From the NCBI GenBank assembly GCA_029962745.1, contig CM057159.1, forward strand, positions 31,527,377 through 31,591,376: a stretch of DNA of 64,000 nucleotides, written 5' to 3'. The position numbers and the translations under genes were made by a program. Below the pieces are notes generated by a model, which saw only the letters and a list, made by a program, of their open reading frames with translations, had not been told where the DNA came from and ran no database searches. This document shows, one piece after another, positions 59,040 to 64,000 of the stretch. Positions within the stretch are counted from its first letter, which is position 1, and every line of letters starts with the position of its first letter. Source of the stretch: Echinometra lucunter. Lineage: Eukaryota; Echinodermata; Echinoidea; Camarodonta; Echinometridae.

Positions 59040-59418
59040 TACATGAAGGAAGAAAAGAGGGAAAAAATAAAAAGATAGGAGAGAGAGAGAGTGAGAGAGA
59101 GAGAGATACATGAAGGAAGAAAAGAGGGGAAAAATAAAAAGACAGGAGAGAGAGTGAGAGACATAAAGGGGGAAGAAATAAAAAGACAGGATAGAGAGAG
59201 AGAGAGTGAGAGAGACAAAAAGGGGGAAGAAATAAAAAGACAGGATAGAGAGAGAGAGTGAGAGACAAAAAGAGGGAAGAAATAAAAAGACAGGAGAGAG
59301 AGAGAGAGTGAGAGAGACAAAAAAGGGAAGAAATAAAAAGACAGGAGAGAGAGAGAGAGAGAGAGAGATACATGAAGGAAGAAAAGAGGGAATAAATAAA
59401 AAGACAGGAGAGAGGGGA
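58826..59418. repeat. GA-rich minisatellite with about 60-bp higher-order units
   Basis: From about 59035 the unit AGGAAGAAAAGAGGG, AAATAAAAAGACAGGAGAGA, (GA)n, GTGAGAGA repeats six to seven times with a period near 60 bp and variable (GA)n length. The left part is simple (GA)n. The long minus-strand Leu/Ser frames here are artefacts. Confidence 0.9.
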
Positions 59419-59570
59419 AATGCTAATCTTTGATATAGCGCATAATCGATTAAAACTGCTCTATGTGCTTTACATAGGCTCTGAATGGAGACTGAATGGA
59501 GAAAAACGAGAGTTTCATGAGGGGGTTTTATATATTATGAGAGATAAGAATGATGCGTCATTCAATGAGG

Positions 59571-59598
59571 GGGGGGGGGGGGGGGGGAGGGGGCAATG
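59571..59598. repeat. Poly-G run
   Basis: About 26 G with one A; possible quadruplex or sequencing trouble spot. Confidence 0.85.
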
Positions 59599-60049
59599 AA
59601 AGGGCAAACGGAGAAAGACATCAGAGAGTGAAATATTGTTTAAGTATTTTATTTTTCAAGTCAGTGCGATCTATGCAACTTTTTGCCAGTAAAAATGATT
59701 GTATGAAATTTGTAAACATGAAATCGTTTGATGCTTCAGAGTAGTTTGATTCAAGACTCGATTGTTATTTTTCGATATCAAGGGCACAATCCAAAACACT
59801 ATGTTGACTCCCAGTTTACTTCATTATGCAGGCCTATATAAAAATAAAAACAGAAGTAGGCTCCGAGCTAACATCACTTTGATGGGTCATGGCACTTACT
59901 GTCTGACAATTTCAGACAAATTGTGCACTGTAACCTTACATAATATAGTACCATGTTTTCTATAGTGGTATAGTGTGTAGACTGCAGAGAAGGGCGGGTG
60001 GGTATTTGAGTGTGTATTGTGTAATGGTTCTACTATCATAATGCTACGG

Positions 60050-60200
60050 CGCCTTTGGCTCGCGGCGCCTCCTTGTTGTCATGCAAATAGCGTCCTACGT
60101 AACACTCTGAACGTAGTACCGTACTGCCGACTCGCCAGTGTATACACTACGCATGATTCATGGGGCTTTATATTCATACACGCATGACGGTATACCGTTC
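60050..60200 (+). promoter_or_regulatory. Possible upstream regulatory region of the GPCR gene with octamer motif
   Basis: A locally CpG-rich block with GGCGCC repeated twice (near 60050 and 60064), then a perfect POU-type octamer ATGCAAAT at 60081-60088, about 830 bp before the receptor start codon. No TATA box was assigned. Function is inference only. Confidence 0.25.
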
Positions 60201-60912
60201 TACATCATATACCGCTGAGCCTGCACAGAGTGGAAGTAAATAACGTCACAAAAGAGAATACCGTATAATAGCAGACGAGATCCATTTCGACATTTACGAT
60301 AACAGAGTTCCCGCTGGATTCATATCTATGCATGAACAAGGTGTCGCCAGATCAATTCAGAGGCATATCCTACGATGAAAGACATAGGCTTATAAACGAG
60401 TGATCTGTGGATTGAGCGATCTATTAAATAAAAGCGAGATGTTGGAGGAATTGTGGACAAGAAATGTATTTGTGAACTGTGAAATTAAGTGATCGATAAA
60501 TCTACATACCAAGCTGTGACATCGCAGACAACAATGGTGTAATGACAGTGAGGAGTCAACGTATACATGGATATTATGTTTCACACCACTGGAAAAAAAG
60601 ATGATACCAAAACAGGAAGTGCATAATTTTCCCGAACCCGTGAGATTGTAAACGATTTTATTAGTCTTAATTTTGTTGTTTAATGCAAACCATTCATCAT
60701 TTGGCTCAGGCATTACCGTGAAGAGCGATTTCTTGAGGATCAAAATGATTTTTAATGCATTATCATTCTCTCAGGGATGATGAGGAATTTAGACGTAAGT
60801 CGCAATTCCTCTGTCAATTTAAGTTAAGGACGTTGGTGTGTCCCCTCAATAGCAACTTGGTTTCTACAGTAATGGCTATTGCAAAATGCTGTGTTTTGTT
60901 TGAAAGAACATC

Positions 60913-63237
60913 ATGGCCACAACGGGAGAAACAACCACCGAGGCATGGGGTAGTGGAGAAAACGAAACAACCACGCTGATTGAGATAGGAAACTATACAT
61001 CTTTTAACGTGACATCATGGAATGTAACGACAGTAGCTACGTCGAATGTATCCATTCTACTGTCAACCACGTTATCCACTTCCGTCAACCTGTCGACAGA
61101 AGTATCTGGTTCGAGTACGCTAAAAGTCGACCCTTCGACGATTACCTCACTGACGTCGAGAACAATAGCACAACCGTCAGCAGAATCGTACACGGACAGC
61201 AGTTTAAGGATCTTCGCTGGTGTCCTGATTATTTTCATAACAGCTTTAGCCTTGACCGGAAATTTGGGAGTCATCATTGGTCTGCGTCACAAATGCTTTC
61301 ATGGCCGGGCCCTGTACACCTACTTGAACAACTTGGCCATCACCCTCCTGTGCGACTGCCTCTTCAATATCCCTTTCATCGTCGGAGCCATGTTGTCTGA
61401 TGGTACCATGTGGTTGGATGCCTCTTTTCTCTGCCCCGTCACATCTTTCGTGGGTAATTTCATCCACACGCAGATTATTATGGGTCTAATGTTGCTTGTC
61501 CTTGATAGGATGCTTTCACTGAAGTTCTCAGACAGTTACATCAGAAAGACTGTTGGCGTGAGAGCCAATCTGATCTCCGGGTACACCTGGATCCATTCCT
61601 TGGCATTTACTCTCGCAATCGTAGTCACATCCGTCGAAAGTGATTATTTCCAAGACAGATTTCTATGCTCAGTCGTATATCAGAATAACCTCGCCTATAA
61701 TGTTATTTATTCTCTGTTATGTAACATAGCTCCTTGGGTGACCATGATGTGCTGCTACATCTACATCGTGGCGTTAGCATCTGAAACCAATGCGAGAGAC
61801 AATGTTTTAGCTGAAGCAGGATATGGAGAACTAACTGGACCCCTCGGGACAGCCACAGAACTCAGTCACGCTAAACCTGTCGGGATCTTAATATTTTTGT
61901 GGTGTGTGCTGATAGGACCCTTTCATATATTGGGTATGATTTATGTCTATTCCGGGATGACAATGATTCCTGGTGTCGTCTGGACAATCTTCACATGTTT
62001 AAGATTTACATTTGACTTCTTGGTGGCAGCGGTCATTCTGCTCGCCTGGCCAGAATCTTGGAAAGAATGTAAATATTTCATCACATGTCGTCGGGACAAT
62101 GCAATAACAGAGAACGGTCTTAGGAATCGTATTCCAGGAGTGCGTTCTTCGTGGGCGGAAGGAAGCGATGGATCCGTAACTGACAGGTCGACATTGGATA
62201 GATCAACACTCAGCAGATCGTTCAATGTTCCTGTTCTTTTTCCCACCTCGAACGGCCTCCAGCTTCAGGTCAGTTCTAGGGGAAGTCGGGATGGCGGGGA
62301 CATCGAAGTTGCAGACTACGCGTCGGAGGAGAAGTTCCGTTCGGGCATCCGTCTACCACCTTATCTCCCACCTCTCTTTAGCGTTGTTCAAAGCAGCGAG
62401 GAGGATAGTTTCAACACGGAAAGTAGCATGCCTTTGAAAGGTGAAGACAATGGATTATTTGACCTGAACGAGTCTGCTGATAGCCAAACGGCTATTTCGC
62501 AGTTTCATCTGTCTCTGGGTAAAAGCGCAGATTTTCATGCACTGAAGTCATCAACGCCGGGGAATGGAGTTCAGAGCTCGCCGCGAAGTGAAGGAGAACC
62601 GCACAAAGAATACTCTCCAAGACATTACCAAAAATACTCTCAAGCAGAGTATAAAACAAGGCCTAGCATTATAAGTCCCGCTTCCCAGCAGGGCGGAAGA
62701 CAAAAGACAAACAGTACAAGCCAGAGAGACGATCCTTCAAAAGGAGCAACCCATCATTCGGGGAGAACGCAAGACAAAGATTTACAGGGAAGGGTGAGAC
62801 GAGTTAGCAAAGTCGATACTAGTAGGCCTACCTCATCTCCGACCAAGGAACATTACCAAAGCAAATCAGACCAAAGAGAAAGTTCTAAGAAAGGTAGCGC
62901 TAATGATACAAATAACGTAAACACCCCTAAAATAGCATCTCAAGATGGAGTAGACGATGGTGGAGGCGATACTAGAAGAGGGGTAGAGAGGAACGTTGCC
63001 AGTGGAGACAAGGGAAGTGGTGGTGGTGGTGGTGGTGGTGGTGGTAGAGGAGGAAGGCGCGTCAGTGGCACAGGCAATGGAGGAGGAGGAGGAGGAGGAG
63101 TGGGAAGGGGTCTTAGGAGCAGAGATGAGACAGAGAAAAGACAAAGACATTCCAGTGGGAAGAGCATACACAGCACTTCATCGAGTCCAAGAAATAATGA
63201 TCCATCCACCAAGGATAACTCAGGCACTGCGAAGTGA
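60913..63237 (+). CDS. Intronless orphan seven-transmembrane receptor (rhodopsin-like) with mucin-like N terminus and long tail
   Basis: 774 residues. The N terminus (1-95) is Thr/Ser-rich with N-glycosylation sequons at N17, N27, N32, N37, N45 and N59. Seven hydrophobic segments lie at about 98-122, 134-160, 175-200, 218-240, 260-288, 322-346 and 353-379. TM1 has the conserved Asn (TGNLG, N117), TM2 an Asp (D148), TM3 ends in DRM (198-200) in place of DRY, C174 and C252 can form the usual disulfide, and TM6 has W-C-x3-G-P. The seventh helix lacks NPxxY. The 390-residue tail is hydrophilic and Ser-rich, with poly-Gly runs near 697-706 and 719-726 encoded by GGT and GGA repeats. The plasma membrane is the expected location. 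Ligand and G protein are unknown; no named family was recognised. Confidence 0.82.
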   Translation: MATTGETTTEAWGSGENETTTLIEIGNYTSFNVTSWNVTTVATSNVSILLSTTLSTSVNLSTEVSGSSTLKVDPSTITSLTSRTIAQPSAESYTDSSLRIFAGVLIIFITALALTGNLGVIIGLRHKCFHGRALYTYLNNLAITLLCDCLFNIPFIVGAMLSDGTMWLDASFLCPVTSFVGNFIHTQIIMGLMLLVLDRMLSLKFSDSYIRKTVGVRANLISGYTWIHSLAFTLAIVVTSVESDYFQDRFLCSVVYQNNLAYNVIYSLLCNIAPWVTMMCCYIYIVALASETNARDNVLAEAGYGELTGPLGTATELSHAKPVGILIFLWCVLIGPFHILGMIYVYSGMTMIPGVVWTIFTCLRFTFDFLVAAVILLAWPESWKECKYFITCRRDNAITENGLRNRIPGVRSSWAEGSDGSVTDRSTLDRSTLSRSFNVPVLFPTSNGLQLQVSSRGSRDGGDIEVADYASEEKFRSGIRLPPYLPPLFSVVQSSEEDSFNTESSMPLKGEDNGLFDLNESADSQTAISQFHLSLGKSADFHALKSSTPGNGVQSSPRSEGEPHKEYSPRHYQKYSQAEYKTRPSIISPASQQGGRQKTNSTSQRDDPSKGATHHSGRTQDKDLQGRVRRVSKVDTSRPTSSPTKEHYQSKSDQRESSKKGSANDTNNVNTPKIASQDGVDDGGGDTRRGVERNVASGDKGSGGGGGGGGGRGGRRVSGTGNGGGGGGGVGRGLRSRDETEKRQRHSSGKSIHSTSSSPRNNDPSTKDNSGTAK
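63017..63105 (+). repeat. In-frame GGT and GGA triplet repeats
   Basis: About ten GGT units (63017-63046) and then GGA-type units (63078-63105) encode the two poly-Gly tracts of the receptor tail. They are likely length-polymorphic. Confidence 0.85.
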
Positions 63238-64000
63238 TTCATTCTTATTGTAAAATGTAAGTAAATGTTTCAGTAACCTTCAGTAATGATTTGGGGATGG
63301 GGGTATAAATATCTTGGAAAGAGATACATGTAAACATAATCAGATGAAGGGCAATTAATTTGTACATGTTTTATGAAACGTTTCTTACCAGTGCATGCAA
63401 TTGTACATAACGTTAATGTATTCATATAGCTAAAAGATCTGTCTGGTATCGGATAACAGAACTAAAGGCTAATATAATGATGATATAAAAAACATTCAAT
63501 ATCAGTGTAGCAGCTGACTTTCATTTCGAGGAAAATTTATAAATCTGTAAGAATCATGCGACTTTATTTAACCTAACTTTTTTGTGAAACAATTTGAAAT
63601 TTCATAAGAGTGGACCCGATTAATCTGATCGTATACTTCTCGCATACAGTGAAGCCCCAAAGAAAAGCTTACAGCCTACATGCAATATTGTGAGGCCCTA
63701 CACAATCATACATATAGGCCTATCGCAATTTCGTGTAGGCTGTAAGCTTTTCTTTTTGGAAAAAGTACTGTATATTCATGTTGATAGTACTATTACTAAT
63801 AATAATGATAATGATAATAATAACAATAAAAATTATGATGATGCTAATAATATTTTTTTTTTCTCTCCATAACGTCGGATTCCCCTTAAGTCCGAGTTTT
63901 GAAGCAGTTAAAACTTGTAACGATAATAAAAATAATATATTTTATACGCTTTTACCTATGATTTTGCATATTTCAAGGGAATAGCAGCTACAATTTGACT
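63238..64000. other. Downstream of the GPCR gene
   Basis: No gene seen. It holds a foldback element (63657-63759) and an AT-rich (AAT/AAC)n patch near 63790-63850. The receptor's 3' untranslated region presumably starts here. Confidence 0.5.
63657..63759. mobile_element. Small palindromic foldback element, copy 2
   Basis: CAAAGAAAAGCTTACAGCCT at the left pairs with AGGCTGTAAGCTTTTCTTTT at the right. It shares its ends and TGCAATATTG motif with 31421-31485 but has a longer centre containing a second small palindrome (ATATAGGCCTAT). Confidence 0.8.

Larger units (their letters stand above)
57600..60912. other. Intergenic region between lipase and GPCR genes
   Basis: No coding gene is recognised. 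It holds a GA-rich minisatellite (58826-59418), a poly-G run (59571-59598) and an ATTTC-type repeat near 58540-58562 that resembles a LINE tail. A GC-richer segment at 60050-60200 may belong to the receptor promoter. No convincing lipase poly(A) signal was found close to the stop codon. Confidence 0.5.

Noticed and set aside
58756..59373. A 205-codon Leu/Ser-rich minus-strand frame
   Set aside because: It translates the GA minisatellite; the same low-complexity pattern appears in other frames.

Overview
The window is eukaryotic, AT-rich and full of introns, microsatellites and short mobile elements. The gene set (a DOCK-family exchange factor, COX15, a RING-filamin-NHL protein, a PLAT-domain lipase and an orphan receptor), the GT-AG introns of about 0.1-7 kb, and the tRNA-derived SINEs suggest a marine deuterostome invertebrate, most likely an echinoderm such as a sea urchin. 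The taxon is inferred, not proven.

Layout: 1-4998 has no recognisable exon and carries a 0.73-kb foldback element. 4999-28616 holds fourteen consecutive + strand exons of a DOCK1/2/5-type gene, from just after the SH3 region to the end of the DHR-1 (C2) domain. The gene then stops short at a 500-N assembly gap (29092-29591). 32566-37741 is a complete seven-exon COX15 gene (heme A synthase, mitochondrial inner membrane). 37742-43616 is intergenic and rich in repeats. 43617-45155 (- strand) is a single-exon RING/filamin/NHL protein. 49810-57599 is a complete ten-exon secreted pancreatic-lipase-family gene. 60913-63237 is an intronless orphan seven-transmembrane receptor with a mucin-like N terminus and a very long tail.

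The genes are unrelated in function, as is normal for an animal genome; there is no operon or island logic. No new multi-gene system is visible. The most unusual signal is architectural. Three DOCK exon boundaries and the COX15 terminal exon each have degenerate tandem copies of the exon edge, including splice-site sequence, beside them. A second theme is the number of short non-autonomous elements with ends inside TTAA, typical of piggyBac-like insertion. One of these families carries a perfect CREB/ATF palindrome in all three of its copies.

All family assignments rest on motif recognition by eye; no database search was run. Exon borders were placed from GT/AG sites with matching phase.
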